NCBI GenBank assembly: GCA_035565975.1
Contig: DATMRT010000098.1
Location: 3,046 to 67,045 of the forward strand
Length of the DNA stretch: 64,000 nt
From: Ga0077530 sp035565975
Lineage (GTDB): Bacteria > Pseudomonadota > Alphaproteobacteria > Rhizobiales > Hyphomicrobiaceae
Direction of reading: 5' to 3'
Of this stretch, positions 7,301 through 16,349 are shown piece by piece. Each line of letters opens with the position of its first letter. Position 1 is the stretch's first letter. Both the position numbers and the translations under genes were made by a program. The notes under the pieces were generated by a model. That model saw nothing but the letters and a program-made list of their open reading frames with translations. It had not been told where the DNA came from and did no database searches.

Positions 7301-9127
7301 TCAGTGATTGTCGCGCGGCAGGCCCTTCGTCTTGGCAATGCGCTGGTACTTCACCGCCGGCTTCAGCACCATGCCGTTCGACAGCTCGTCGACGATGCCG
7401 CGCTGGATCTCCTGCCACGGCGTCTGGTGATCGGGATACTTGTAGCCGCCGGCCTTCTTCAGGGCCTCGCGGCGCTTCTCCAGCTCCGCCGCGCTGATCT
7501 TGATGTCGGCCGTGCGCTTCCGAAGATCGATGCGCACGATGTCACCGGTCTTGAGCAGCGCGAGCCCGCCGCCCGTCGCCGCTTCCGGTGAGGCATTGAG
7601 GATCGAGGGACTGCCCGACGTGCCGGATTGGCGCCCGTCACCGATGCAAGGGAGCGACGTGATGCCCTTCTTCAGCAGATAGTCGGGCGCGCGCATGTTC
7701 ACGACCTCGGCCGCGCCCGGATATCCGACCGGCCCCGTGCCGCGCATGAAGAGCAGGCAGGTGCCGTCGATCTCCAGTTTCTTGTCATCGATGCGCTTGT
7801 GATAGTCCTCCGGACCGTCGAAGACGATCGCGCGGCCTTCGAAGGCATCGGGATCCTTGGGGTTCGACAGATAGCGCTGGCGGAACTCCTCGGAAATCAC
7901 CGAGGTCTTCATGATCGCGCTGTCGAACAGGTTGCCCTTGAGATTGAGGAAGCCGGCATTGCGCACCATCGGCGCGTCATACGCCTTGATGACATCGCGA
8001 TCCCAGGCGAACTTGCCCTCGCAGTTCTCGTAGAGCGTCTTGCCGTTCACCGTCACGGCCTTCTTGTTGATCTTGCCCTTGGCAATCAGCTCCGCGACGA
8101 CCGCCGGCACGCCGCCTGCGCGATGATATTCCTCGCCGAGGTATTCGCCCGCCGGCTGCAGGTTCACGAGCAGGGGAATCTCGTAGCCGATCTTCTCCCA
8201 ATCGTCGTTGTCGAGCTCGACGCCGATGTGGCGCGCGATCGCGTTCAGATGAATCGGCGCATTCGTCGAGCCGCCGATCGCCGAGTTGACGACGATCGCG
8301 TTCTCGAAGGCATGGCGCGTCAAAATATCGGAGGGCTTCAGGTCCTCCCACACCATGTCCACGATCCGCTTGCCGGTCAGGTACGCCATCTGCTGGCGCT
8401 CACGGTAGGGACCGGGGATCGCTGCGCAGCCTGGGAGACTCATGCCCAGTGCCTCGGCGAGGCTGTTCATGGTCGAGGCCGTGCCCATCGTGTTGCAGTG
8501 GCCCGCGGACGGCGCCGACGACGCGACCAGCTCGAGGAACTCTTTGTACTCGATCTCGCCGCGCGCCATCATCTCGCGCGCCTTCCACACGATCGTGCCT
8601 GAGCCCGTGCGCTCGCCCTTGAACCAGCCATTGAGCATCGGCCCGCCGGAGAGAACGATCGCCGGCAGATCGACGGTCGCGGCGGCCATGATCTGCGAGG
8701 GCGTGGTCTTGTCGCAACCAGTCGTCAGCACGACGCCGTCGAGCGGATAGCCGTAGAGCACTTCGACCAGCGAGAGATAGGCGAGGTTACGGTCAAGGCT
8801 CGCCGTCGGTCGCTTGCACGTTTCCTGAATGGGATGGAGCGGGAACTCGAAGGCGATGCCGCCGGCCTCCCGGATGCCCTCACGCACGCGCTCGGCGAGC
8901 ACGAGGTGATGGCGGTTGCACGGCGAAAGATCCGAGCCCGACTGCGCAATGCCGATGATCGGCTTTCCCGACTGCAGCTCGTCGAGCGTCAGGCCGAAGT
9001 TCATGACGCGCTCGAGATAGAGCGCCGTCATGTCGGCATTATCGGGATTGTCGAACCACGCCTTCGAGCGCAGCTCCGAGGGTTTCACACGGCGCGTGCC
9101 GTTCGAATGTTTCTTGCCGTTTTTCAT
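7301..9127 (-). CDS. IlvD/Edd family dehydratase (pentonate dehydratase-like)
   Basis: 608 residues from ATG 9127. It has the three cysteine motifs expected for the iron-sulfur cluster: SPCNRHH, TTGCDKTTPSQ and SAGHCNTMGTAS. The C-terminus carries GDGRQSGTSGSPSILN. It dehydrates dihydroxy acids to 2-keto-3-deoxy acids. The sequence style (AWFDNPDNADMTALYLERVMN) is that of the L-arabonate/D-xylonate dehydratase branch rather than the branched-chain amino-acid IlvD. Upstream, on the opposite strand, is hprK; downstream on the same strand is the PanE-like reductase, a plausible partner. Confidence 0.88.
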   Translation of the reverse strand: MKNGKKHSNGTRRVKPSELRSKAWFDNPDNADMTALYLERVMNFGLTLDELQSGKPIIGIAQSGSDLSPCNRHHLVLAERVREGIREAGGIAFEFPLHPIQETCKRPTASLDRNLAYLSLVEVLYGYPLDGVVLTTGCDKTTPSQIMAAATVDLPAIVLSGGPMLNGWFKGERTGSGTIVWKAREMMARGEIEYKEFLELVASSAPSAGHCNTMGTASTMNSLAEALGMSLPGCAAIPGPYRERQQMAYLTGKRIVDMVWEDLKPSDILTRHAFENAIVVNSAIGGSTNAPIHLNAIARHIGVELDNDDWEKIGYEIPLLVNLQPAGEYLGEEYHRAGGVPAVVAELIAKGKINKKAVTVNGKTLYENCEGKFAWDRDVIKAYDAPMVRNAGFLNLKGNLFDSAIMKTSVISEEFRQRYLSNPKDPDAFEGRAIVFDGPEDYHKRIDDKKLEIDGTCLLFMRGTGPVGYPGAAEVVNMRAPDYLLKKGITSLPCIGDGRQSGTSGSPSILNASPEAATGGGLALLKTGDIVRIDLRKRTADIKISAAELEKRREALKKAGGYKYPDHQTPWQEIQRGIVDELSNGMVLKPAVKYQRIAKTKGLPRDNH

Positions 9128-9249
9128 GAGAGTGCCCCGGTTCCGAGAACGTTTCCAGGCTGAACCATAGCGGAAGGCAGGCCGATCGGACATACTCGGA
9201 TCGTGCGGCGCATATCAGCCTTCAGACCCCCGCCGGAGACCATGAGGTC

Positions 9250-9714
9250 ATGAGCGGAGAAACCACACAAATCCACGCGACAGCCATTGCCCTCGATGGC
9301 CGCGCCGCTCTGATCCTCGGGCCACCGGGCGCGGGGAAGTCCGACCTCGCGCTGCGCTGCATCCTCCAGGGGGCCTGGATCGATGGCCGGCACGTTCTCG
9401 CAAGCCTCATCGCCGACGATCAGGTGATCGTCGATCGGAGCGGCGGCGGGCTCGTCGCGCGCGGACCGGAACCCATTCAGGGGCGCATGGAAGTGCGCGG
9501 GCTCGGGATCGTGGACGTGCCGAGTGTTCCGGCCGCGGAGATCGGGCTGGCCGTCGAGCTTGCTGACATCGCGACGATCGATCGCCTGCCTGATCCGCCG
9601 CCGAATTGGACCCTGCTTGGCGCGGAGGTGCCGCTCATCCGCGTCGCACCTTTCGAGGCGTCGGCGCACTTGAAGGTACTGCTGGCGTTGGCGCGGGGGT
9701 TGCCGGCAACGTAG
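9250..9714 (+). CDS. hprK: HPr kinase/phosphorylase, short alphaproteobacterial form
   Basis: 154 residues, only the C-terminal kinase domain of the classic enzyme, which is the normal alphaproteobacterial form. It has the P-loop GPPGAGKS (24-31), the LIADDQV segment, the family signature EVRGLGIVDV, and an ending close to PLIRxxPFEASA. It phosphorylates a serine on HPr of the nitrogen-type or carbohydrate PTS. In relatives it usually sits with ptsH, ptsP/manX and a two-component system; none of those is next to it here, so its partner must be elsewhere. Confidence 0.9.
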   Translation: MSGETTQIHATAIALDGRAALILGPPGAGKSDLALRCILQGAWIDGRHVLASLIADDQVIVDRSGGGLVARGPEPIQGRMEVRGLGIVDVPSVPAAEIGLAVELADIATIDRLPDPPPNWTLLGAEVPLIRVAPFEASAHLKVLLALARGLPAT

Positions 9715-9735
9715 CTTCGCGTCTTCGACGCGAGC

Positions 9736-9779
9736 GGGGACCAGTCCCCGCACCCCTGCCGGGAGGGACGCCCTCCCGG
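9736..9779. terminator. Two tandem hairpins downstream of hprK
   Basis: GGGGAC-ca-GTCCCC (9736-9749) is followed by a perfect 9-bp stem, CCGGGAGGG-acg-CCCTCCCGG (9759-9779). There is no clear U-run, so they may be terminator-like or repeat sequences. They lie 20-65 bases after the hprK stop. Confidence 0.4.
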
Positions 9780-9826
9780 ATCCACCCGCTCTTATGGAAC
9801 TGGAGCTCGCCGCGAGCGCGACAGGT

Positions 9827-9857
9827 CCCTTCTCCCCGTCCTACACGGGGAGAAGGG
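9827..9857. repeat. REP-like palindrome (intergenic)
   Basis: Perfect 13-bp arms (CCCTTCTCCCCGT / ACGGGGAGAAGGG) separated by a 5-base loop. This is the same class as the elements at 312, 16228 and 32858. It lies in the gap between the convergent hprK and peptidase genes. Confidence 0.85.
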
Positions 9858-9961
9858 ATGCTGAAGCACTCGCGGCAATCTCCAAGTCTATAAAAGAAGG
9901 GGGTTCGGGGTCTCCCCGATTGGGGCGTGGGGCTAAGGCCCCACTCGCAGCGGAGCTGCGA

Positions 9962-10756
9962 TCACCTCCCCATCAACAACTCCGGGCGATACTCGAAGTG
10001 CATGGTGTCGTAGTGGTACCACTTACCGCCCCAGATAAAGCCATGCTTCTCGAAGATGGCGACGATCTCCTGCGGGATGCGGTTGCGGTACACGGGCTGG
10101 CCATCCGGCCCGGGCTTGCCCCAGCGCCAGTAGTCTGACTGTTTCGTCGAAAGATCGATCGCGATGCCGAGGCCGTGCGGGCTCACGCGCTCGGTCCCTG
10201 CGATGGCGCGACAGTTGTAGGTGCCGGCGGGCGGGAAAAGATGCACGTCGAAGCGTGCTGGGAGCTGGTCGAGCTCCGCCGAGACAGCGGCAAGGCGGTC
10301 GGCCACCCCATTGATCCTCGTCACCTGGAGGGTCTTTCCCCACTTTTTCGGCAGCCACACCACGGGGACCAGGTGCTTGCGCACCTCGCCGCGCTGACAG
10401 TCGCCGTACATGGCCGTGAAGAAATCGCTGTTGCGAGCACGCCCCGGATCCATGTCGCGCGCGGGTGGCGGACCATGCCCAAGGGGGTAGGACTGAGCCA
10501 GCATGTCCTTGAGATCAGGGGCGTCGAGGCGTTCGGCGTGCGTCTTCGGACCGCGGCCATCGTCGATCGCCATGCGCTTGCCGTCCCGCCACACCAGGGC
10601 GTTGCCGTCCCGCCGCGCAAGAAACGAGGGATACGCCGCTATCAGACGATCCGACACTGCCTCCAAATTGGGCATTTCGGCCCTCGGCGCCACTGCCCCC
10701 CAAAAAGGCAGACCGAGCGTAAGCGCCAATAAAGCCATGCTTTTCCGGCATATCAT
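9962..10756 (-). CDS. Exported M15-type (VanY-like) peptidase
   Basis: 264 residues with an N-terminal hydrophobic signal (MALLALTLGLPFWGAVAPRA). The zinc-peptidase pattern is present: SPHGLGIAIDLS (first His and Asp) and WYHYDTMHFEYRPELL (second His). This resembles the M15C / extensin-like C group that cuts peptidoglycan cross-bridges or stem peptides in the periplasm. Cysteines in YGDCQRGE and YNCRAI may form a disulfide. Specificity (carboxypeptidase or L-Ala-D-Glu endopeptidase) cannot be told from sequence. It faces away from the ppx gene, from which it is divergent. Confidence 0.82.
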   Translation of the reverse strand: MICRKSMALLALTLGLPFWGAVAPRAEMPNLEAVSDRLIAAYPSFLARRDGNALVWRDGKRMAIDDGRGPKTHAERLDAPDLKDMLAQSYPLGHGPPPARDMDPGRARNSDFFTAMYGDCQRGEVRKHLVPVVWLPKKWGKTLQVTRINGVADRLAAVSAELDQLPARFDVHLFPPAGTYNCRAIAGTERVSPHGLGIAIDLSTKQSDYWRWGKPGPDGQPVYRNRIPQEIVAIFEKHGFIWGGKWYHYDTMHFEYRPELLMGR

Positions 10757-10919
10757 CGCAACAGCTCGCTTCCCTTCGACGTCCGTTTGCCGCCCCGATG
10801 GGCCGCCCTCGGACCATCACGATCGCTTTACTGCATCGATTTAGCTGCTAAACTTTGCCGCAAGTACGATCCAGACCGAAGCCTGTCGACCCGTACCCGG
10901 GGTGTTGCCGTCTGGCATC

Positions 10920-12179
10920 ATGCGTCCCAGGCGCTGGAGTATCGCACCGATGGAGGCGGATGACGAACAGGGAGCCCTGGCTCCCGCCGCGCAGCTGGCA
11001 CCCGCGATCGCCCCGGGGCCGCCGGATTGCGCCAGCGTCGTCCAGCCGACCGCCTTCCGCGATCAAGTCCCGGGCCCCCGAGCGGCCGATCCTGTCGTCA
11101 CACCGCGGACGCTCGAGCGTACGGGCGAGCGCTACGGCGATCAGAACGGCCAGACGCGCACCTACGGCGCCCTCGACCTCGGCACGAACAACTGCCGGCT
11201 GCTCGTCGCCCGCCCCTCGCGGCGCGGTTTCCTCGTCGTCGATGCCTTCTCGCGCATCATCCGGCTCGGCGAGGGCGTGTCGACCACCGGCCGACTCTCC
11301 GATGCCGCGATGCATCGCACCATCGAAGCGCTGAAAGTCTGCGAGAATAAGCTGCGCAAGGCCAACGTCGCGCGCTCGCGCCTCATCGCCACGCAGGCCT
11401 GCCGTGTCGCCGCTAACGGGGATGAATTTCTGGAGCGGGTGCGCCGCGATGTCGGCCTCGAGATCGAGGTTGTCTGCCGCGAGACGGAGGCGCGCCTCGC
11501 CGTCTCGGGCTGCGCCGCGCTGATCGACAAGCACAGCGACCTCGTTCTCGTGTTCGACATTGGCGGCGGATCATCGGAGCTGATCTGGCTCGACCTCAAC
11601 CGCCGCCGCGACGGCTGGCGCCGCTCGATCGCCGACCGCATCGAGGCGCAGCACTGCATTGCCGCCTGGACGTCGCTGCCGGTCGGCGTCGTCACGATCG
11701 CGGAGCGCTTCGGCGGCCGGCACGTGGACGAGGACACGTTCGAGAACATCGTCGACTTCGTGAGCGACATGCTCGCGCCCTTCGAGCGCGAGTACGGCTT
11801 TCGCTCGCGCATGCACAATCGCCGCGTCCACATGCTCGGCACGTCGGGCACGGTGACGACGGTCGCCGGCATCCACCTGCGCCTTCCACGCTACGACCGC
11901 AATCGCGTGGACGGCTGCTGGCTCCGCTCGAGCCAGGTGCGCACGGTCACCGCGGATCTGCTCGCGCGCGGCTACGAGGCGCGTGTCAGCGAGCCCTGTA
12001 TCGGCCGTGACCGCGCCGATCTCGTGCTCGCCGGCTGCGCCATTCTGGAAGCGCTCATGCGCATGTGGCCGTGCGACATGCTGCGCGTCGCCGACCGCGG
12101 CCTGCGCGAGGGCATTCTCGCGACGCTCATGGCCGAGGATGGCGTGTTCCGCGCCTCGCGGCGCGACGGCTGCCAGTAG
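10920..12179 (+). CDS. Ppx/GppA phosphatase family protein
   Basis: About 419 residues from ATG 10920; a GTG at 10902 and an ATG at 10950 are alternative starts. After an 80-residue low-complexity N-terminus it has the actin-like fold motifs ALDLGTNNCRLLVA and FDIGGGSSELIWL, and the MLGTSGTVTTVAG loop. The family hydrolyses polyphosphate or converts pppGpp to ppGpp, linking it to the stringent response. The stop is immediately followed by the ATG of rlmE, a pairing I recall in Rhizobiales, so the two are co-transcribed. Confidence 0.9.
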   Translation: MRPRRWSIAPMEADDEQGALAPAAQLAPAIAPGPPDCASVVQPTAFRDQVPGPRAADPVVTPRTLERTGERYGDQNGQTRTYGALDLGTNNCRLLVARPSRRGFLVVDAFSRIIRLGEGVSTTGRLSDAAMHRTIEALKVCENKLRKANVARSRLIATQACRVAANGDEFLERVRRDVGLEIEVVCRETEARLAVSGCAALIDKHSDLVLVFDIGGGSSELIWLDLNRRRDGWRRSIADRIEAQHCIAAWTSLPVGVVTIAERFGGRHVDEDTFENIVDFVSDMLAPFEREYGFRSRMHNRRVHMLGTSGTVTTVAGIHLRLPRYDRNRVDGCWLRSSQVRTVTADLLARGYEARVSEPCIGRDRADLVLAGCAILEALMRMWPCDMLRVADRGLREGILATLMAEDGVFRASRRDGCQ

Positions 12180-12920
12180 ATGACCACGAGCGGCAAGGGC
12201 AAAGGCAAGAGCCCCGGGAGCGGCGGCACCTCGGCCAAGAGCTTCGGCGGCGCGCGCCAGCTCAGGGTGAGCCTGAAGACGGCGCGCAAGCGCTCGGCTT
12301 CCTCGCAACGCTGGCTGGAACGCCAACTCAATGATCCGTACGTCGCCGCCGCCAAGCGCGAGGGCTGGCGCTCGCGTGCGGCCTTCAAGCTCATCGAAAT
12401 CGACGACAAATACCGCATCCTGAAGCCCGGCCAGCGCGTCGTCGATCTTGGCGCGGCGCCGGGCGGCTGGACGCAGGTCGCCGCCCAGCGCGTAAAGGCC
12501 ACCGAGGGCCGAGGCCAGGTCATCGGCATCGACTATCTGCCCGTTGATGCCATTGCCGGTGCGACCATCCTCGAGCTCGACTTCCTCGATGAGGACGCGC
12601 CGGACAAGCTCAAGGCGCTACTGCGCGATGGCGGCGCGGACGTCGTGCTCTCGGACATGGCCGCGCCGACCACGGGGCACGCGAGCACGGATCATCTGCG
12701 CATCATGGCGCTCGCCGAGGCGGCCGCCGAGTTCGCCGCGGAAGTGCTGGCGCCAGGCGGTGCGTTTCTCGCCAAGGTATTCCAGGGCGGCACGGAGCGC
12801 GACCTGCTCGACAGGTTGAAGCGCGACTTCGCCATCGTGCGCCACGTCAAGCCCAAGGCGAGCCGCGCGGACTCCGCGGAGCTCTATGTCCTCGCGACGG
12901 GCTTTCGCGGCAGAACATAG
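12180..12920 (+). CDS. rlmE: 23S rRNA (uridine-2'-O-)-methyltransferase RlmE (FtsJ)
   Basis: 246 residues. SAM-binding motif VDLGAAPGGWTQVA and the K-D-K-E catalytic tetrad of FtsJ enzymes: K in RAAFKLIEID, D in SDMAAPTTGH, K in LAKVFQGG, E in SAELYVLA. It methylates U2552 of 23S rRNA during late 50S assembly. There is an extra basic, glycine-rich N-terminus of about 50 residues, common in alphaproteobacterial members. The start codon directly abuts the upstream stop (TAGATG). Confidence 0.95.
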   Translation: MTTSGKGKGKSPGSGGTSAKSFGGARQLRVSLKTARKRSASSQRWLERQLNDPYVAAAKREGWRSRAAFKLIEIDDKYRILKPGQRVVDLGAAPGGWTQVAAQRVKATEGRGQVIGIDYLPVDAIAGATILELDFLDEDAPDKLKALLRDGGADVVLSDMAAPTTGHASTDHLRIMALAEAAAEFAAEVLAPGGAFLAKVFQGGTERDLLDRLKRDFAIVRHVKPKASRADSAELYVLATGFRGRT

Positions 12921-12923
12921 GCC

Positions 12924-14300
12924 TCAAGCCGGCGCCGGCGAACGCGGCTCGAATTGCGCCACCACGACATACGCGATTGTCGCTGCCGCAAGCCCAGTGA
13001 CATACGGCACGTCGATCTCGATCACATGCGCGCCGACGAACCATACGAGCGCGCCGCTCGCCATGGCCGCAAAGGCGCTGATCTCCCCGCCAATTCGCGT
13101 AAACAGGCCAAAGACGAGGGTCACGAAGATGCCGGCACTGGCGAAGGCCGAGGCCAACTCGACGAGGTCGGAAATATGCGTCGAGCGCAGCGCCAGCAGA
13201 TAGGCGATCACGCCGAGCGTCGCCACGGAGGCCCGCGCAACCGCAACCTTCGTGCCCTCGGACGTGTCAGGCCTCAGCCGCAGCAGCAGGTTGTGCGAGA
13301 GCAGCGTGCCGGCAGCGAGCAGCGCTGAGTCGACCGTCGTCAGGATCGCCGAGATGAGCGCGCCGACGAACAGCACGTAGAGCGCCGGCGGCAGGTGGCG
13401 CTGTGCGATCTCCGGCACGATCTGCTCCGTGTCCGTGAGGCCCGGCACGAGCATCGATCCGACGAGGCCGAGCGTCACCGGAATGAGCGCAACCAGCAGA
13501 TAGCAGACGCCGCCGAGCGTGGCCCCCTTGCGCGCGACCTCCGGCGAGCGGCACGCAAGTACGCGTGAGATGAGCTCGACTGCGACGACCGAGCCGCAGA
13601 TCGGGATGGCCCACTTCTCGAGGATCGCAAGCAGTGGCTGGTCGGCCGGAAACAGCACCCAGCGCGATGGCTCCACACGCGAGAAGCCCGCAGCGATGCC
13701 GCCGACTTCCGACACGGCAATCCAGCAGAGCCCGAAGAGCCCGACGACGATCACCGTGCTCTGGATCGCATCGTTGTAGGCATCGGCGAGCAGGCCGCCG
13801 AGCACGGTGTAGGCCACCACCGCGATCACGGCGAGGGTCAGCGCCGTCTCGAGCTCGATGTCCGCCGCCGATCCTACAATCTGCCCGAAGCCGCGGATCT
13901 GCGCCGCCGCCCACAGCACCGAACCCGGAATGAGGAGCACGGCCGCGAGACGCTCCACACGTCCGGAAAAGCGAAAGCGAAAGAAGTCCGCGAACGTCTG
14001 GATGCCGCGCCGCCAAAGGCGCGCCGCAAAGACCAAGCCCATGATCGCGATGCCAAGAGCATAGGCAAATGGCTCGGCCTGCGCGCCGGACAGTCCCTCA
14101 GTGTAGACGCGGCTCGCTGCCCCGATCACGACCTCGGCGCCGAACCACGTGGCGAAGATCGAGACAGCCGCCAGACCGACACCGAACGAGCGACCGGCGA
14201 GCATGTAGTCGGTCTCGGTCGCGACACGGCGCGCTACCCAAGCACCGACCAGGATCTGAAGGCCGACATAGCCGATGATGCCCGCGACCGTCACGTTCAT
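12924..14300 (-). CDS. Sodium:solute symporter family transporter
   Basis: 458 residues from ATG 14300, preceded by a purine-rich GGAGCGGGGGGA. About 12-13 hydrophobic helices are visible. SSS-type features are the unwound first-helix region ATWFGAEVVIGAASR, the middle loop CRSPEVARKGA, and FVGALISAILTTVDSALLA with serine/threonine residues typical of a Na+ site. It imports a small solute with Na+; the substrate is unknown. Convergent with rlmE with a 3-base gap. The reading frame stays open upstream of the ATG, but that part is not protein-like. Confidence 0.88.
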   Translation of the reverse strand: MNVTVAGIIGYVGLQILVGAWVARRVATETDYMLAGRSFGVGLAAVSIFATWFGAEVVIGAASRVYTEGLSGAQAEPFAYALGIAIMGLVFAARLWRRGIQTFADFFRFRFSGRVERLAAVLLIPGSVLWAAAQIRGFGQIVGSAADIELETALTLAVIAVVAYTVLGGLLADAYNDAIQSTVIVVGLFGLCWIAVSEVGGIAAGFSRVEPSRWVLFPADQPLLAILEKWAIPICGSVVAVELISRVLACRSPEVARKGATLGGVCYLLVALIPVTLGLVGSMLVPGLTDTEQIVPEIAQRHLPPALYVLFVGALISAILTTVDSALLAAGTLLSHNLLLRLRPDTSEGTKVAVARASVATLGVIAYLLALRSTHISDLVELASAFASAGIFVTLVFGLFTRIGGEISAFAAMASGALVWFVGAHVIEIDVPYVTGLAAATIAYVVVAQFEPRSPAPA

Positions 14301-14717
14301 GCCGTCCCCCCGCTCCGCAGTGCCATGCGAAGGATGTTCAAACACTGGACGTGGCGCAAGTGGCGACGGCGTCACTCGGATATTCGGGGCGTGGCGAGGG
14401 ACACTCTCCCTGGCCCATGCGTATTTATGGGCCTCCCAGATCACAAAGAACGGGGGTGCGGGGATCGAGGGCCCGCGGCCCTGCTCGCGCCGAAGGCGCG
14501 ATCTGCCCCCAAGTTGACGCAAGTGGGTGGCCAGATGGCGCCCCCATGCCCCATCCAGCCGAGGATGAACGCGCTTGTGACCGCCGCGCAACCGGAGCGG
14601 GCGTTGACAGGTTGCTTATCCGGCAGGATGGATACTCCCGGCGTTAACCCACGGCCCGCCACCTCCTGCGTGGCTGCTGAACTCGGCCGTGCGATCAACT
14701 GCGAGGCAAGAACGACC
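14301..14717. other. 417-base intergenic region between the symporter and degP
   Basis: The gap separates two divergent genes and should hold both promoters. A TTGACA hexamer at 14604-14609 has GATACT at 14631, but the 21-base spacing is too long for a good housekeeping promoter. The frame of degP is open through most of the gap, but the translation is low-complexity and lacks family similarity. I see no RNA gene or repeat. Confidence 0.5.
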
Positions 14718-16226
14718 ATGCTGGCCACGTCGATGAATGAGGCGAGGCATCCCGACGAGCGGAGGATGGCCCGGCGGCGGAAAGTGCTCCGTCGCTTGTC
14801 CGTTGCCCTCCTTGGTGCGCTGGTCCTGACCGCCGCCATACCGGCCATCGAGGCCATGGCACGCAGCGGGCCCCAGTCGGTCGCCCCTCTTGCCGAGAAA
14901 CTGATCGACGCCGTCGTCAACATCTCCACAAGCCAGAGCGTCAAGGGCAAGCAGAGCGGCGTGCCGCTGCCGTCTGTGCCCAAGGGTTCGCCCTTCGAGC
15001 AGTTCTTCGAGGACTTCTTCAATCGCAAGGGCAATTCGGATGATCAGCGCAAGGTGTCTTCGCTCGGCTCGGGCTTCATCATCGACGGCCGCGAAGGACT
15101 GATCGTCACCAACAACCATGTCATCGAAGGCGCCGACGAGATCGTCATCAATTTCCACGATGGCTCGAAGCTCAAGGTCGACCGCGTCATCGGCAAGGAC
15201 ACCAAGACCGATCTCGCCCTCCTCAAGGTCACCCCGAAAAAACCGCTGCCCGAGGTCGCGTTCGGCAGCTCGAACGATCTCAAGGTCGGCGACTGGGTGA
15301 TGGCGATCGGCAATCCGTTCGGCCTCGGCGGCTCGGTGACGGTCGGCATCGTCTCGGCCAAGCAGCGCGACATCAGCTCCGGCCCGTACGACGAATACCT
15401 GCAGACGGATGCCTCCATCAACAAGGGCAACTCGGGCGGCCCGCTCTTCAACATGGATGGCATGGTCGTCGGCGTGAATACGGCGATCATCTCGCCGACG
15501 GGTGGTTCGGTCGGCATCAGCTTCGCCGTGCCCTCGGATGCCGTCATGTCGGTGGTCGATCAACTCCGCCAGTTCGGCGAGACGCGGCGCGGCTGGCTGG
15601 GCGTGCGCATCAAGAGCATCACCGAGGACGTCGCCGAGACGCTCGGCGTGAGAGAAAACTACGGCGCGCTCATTTCCGCGGTCACGCCGGACAGCCCGGC
15701 GCAGAAAGCGGGTATCGAGGCCGGCGACATCGTCGTGAAATTCGACGGCCGCGAAGTCATGACGACGCGCGGCCTGCCGCGCCTCGTCTCGCAGACGCCC
15801 ATCGGCAAGACGGTCGATGTCGAGGTCCTGCGCAAGGGCGAGCGCCGTACGCTCAAGGTCACCGTCGCGCGTCTGATGGAGGATGAAACCCCGCCACAGA
15901 AGCCGGCCGCCGAGAACACGCCGCAGAGCGGGCAATTGATCGGCCTCGGCCTCGCGCCGCTCGATGAGACATTGCGCAAGCAGTTCGGCCTCGATGCCAA
16001 GACGAAGGGCGTGGTGGTGACGGAAGTCGATCCGCAGAGCCCGGCCGCCAAGCGCGGCATCAAGGTCGGCGACGTGATCGTCGAGGCCGGCCAGGACGCC
16101 GTGTCATCCGTCGCCGATGTCGAAGCCAGCATCGAGAAGATCCGCAAGGCCGGCCGCAAGGCGGTGCTGCTGCGGGTCGAGGATGCCAAGGGCGAGCTGC
16201 GGTTCGTCGCCGTGCCCATCGAATAA
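14718..16226 (+). CDS. DegP/HtrA-type periplasmic serine protease
   Basis: 502 residues from ATG 14718. Signal-like hydrophobic segment at 27-48 (LSVALLGALVLTAAIPAIEA), trypsin-like domain with the catalytic triad H134 (TNNHVIEG), D165 (TDLALLK) and S239 (NKGNSGGPLF), then two PDZ domains (about 310-400 and 420-500). DegP-type proteases degrade or refold misfolded envelope proteins. The two PDZ domains fit the DegP/DegQ group; paralogs are common in Rhizobiales, so no specific name is assigned. A palindromic repeat follows the stop. Confidence 0.93.
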   Translation: MLATSMNEARHPDERRMARRRKVLRRLSVALLGALVLTAAIPAIEAMARSGPQSVAPLAEKLIDAVVNISTSQSVKGKQSGVPLPSVPKGSPFEQFFEDFFNRKGNSDDQRKVSSLGSGFIIDGREGLIVTNNHVIEGADEIVINFHDGSKLKVDRVIGKDTKTDLALLKVTPKKPLPEVAFGSSNDLKVGDWVMAIGNPFGLGGSVTVGIVSAKQRDISSGPYDEYLQTDASINKGNSGGPLFNMDGMVVGVNTAIISPTGGSVGISFAVPSDAVMSVVDQLRQFGETRRGWLGVRIKSITEDVAETLGVRENYGALISAVTPDSPAQKAGIEAGDIVVKFDGREVMTTRGLPRLVSQTPIGKTVDVEVLRKGERRTLKVTVARLMEDETPPQKPAAENTPQSGQLIGLGLAPLDETLRKQFGLDAKTKGVVVTEVDPQSPAAKRGIKVGDVIVEAGQDAVSSVADVEASIEKIRKAGRKAVLLRVEDAKGELRFVAVPIE

Positions 16227-16227
16227 C

Positions 16228-16266
16228 TCTTCTCCTTTTCCCCGTGAGCACGGGGAGAGGGAAAAG
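16228..16266. repeat. REP-like palindrome downstream of the degP-type gene
   Basis: An imperfect inverted repeat around the core CCCCGTGAGCACGGGG, with outer arms CTTTTCCC-like and GGGAAAAG. Same family as the copies at 9827 and 32858. It lies two bases after the stop and may stabilise the mRNA end. Confidence 0.75.
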
Positions 16267-16349
16267 ATGCGCTGTCATAATTCTCAAGGCATCGTTGGCT
16301 CAAAATGTCGGGAAGGCCGCCTTATCGCGGCCCGACGAGGACGCACGAC

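Noticed and set aside
14604..14636. TTGACA and GATACT as a degP promoter
   Set aside because: The 21-base spacing is too long for a sigma-70-type promoter.
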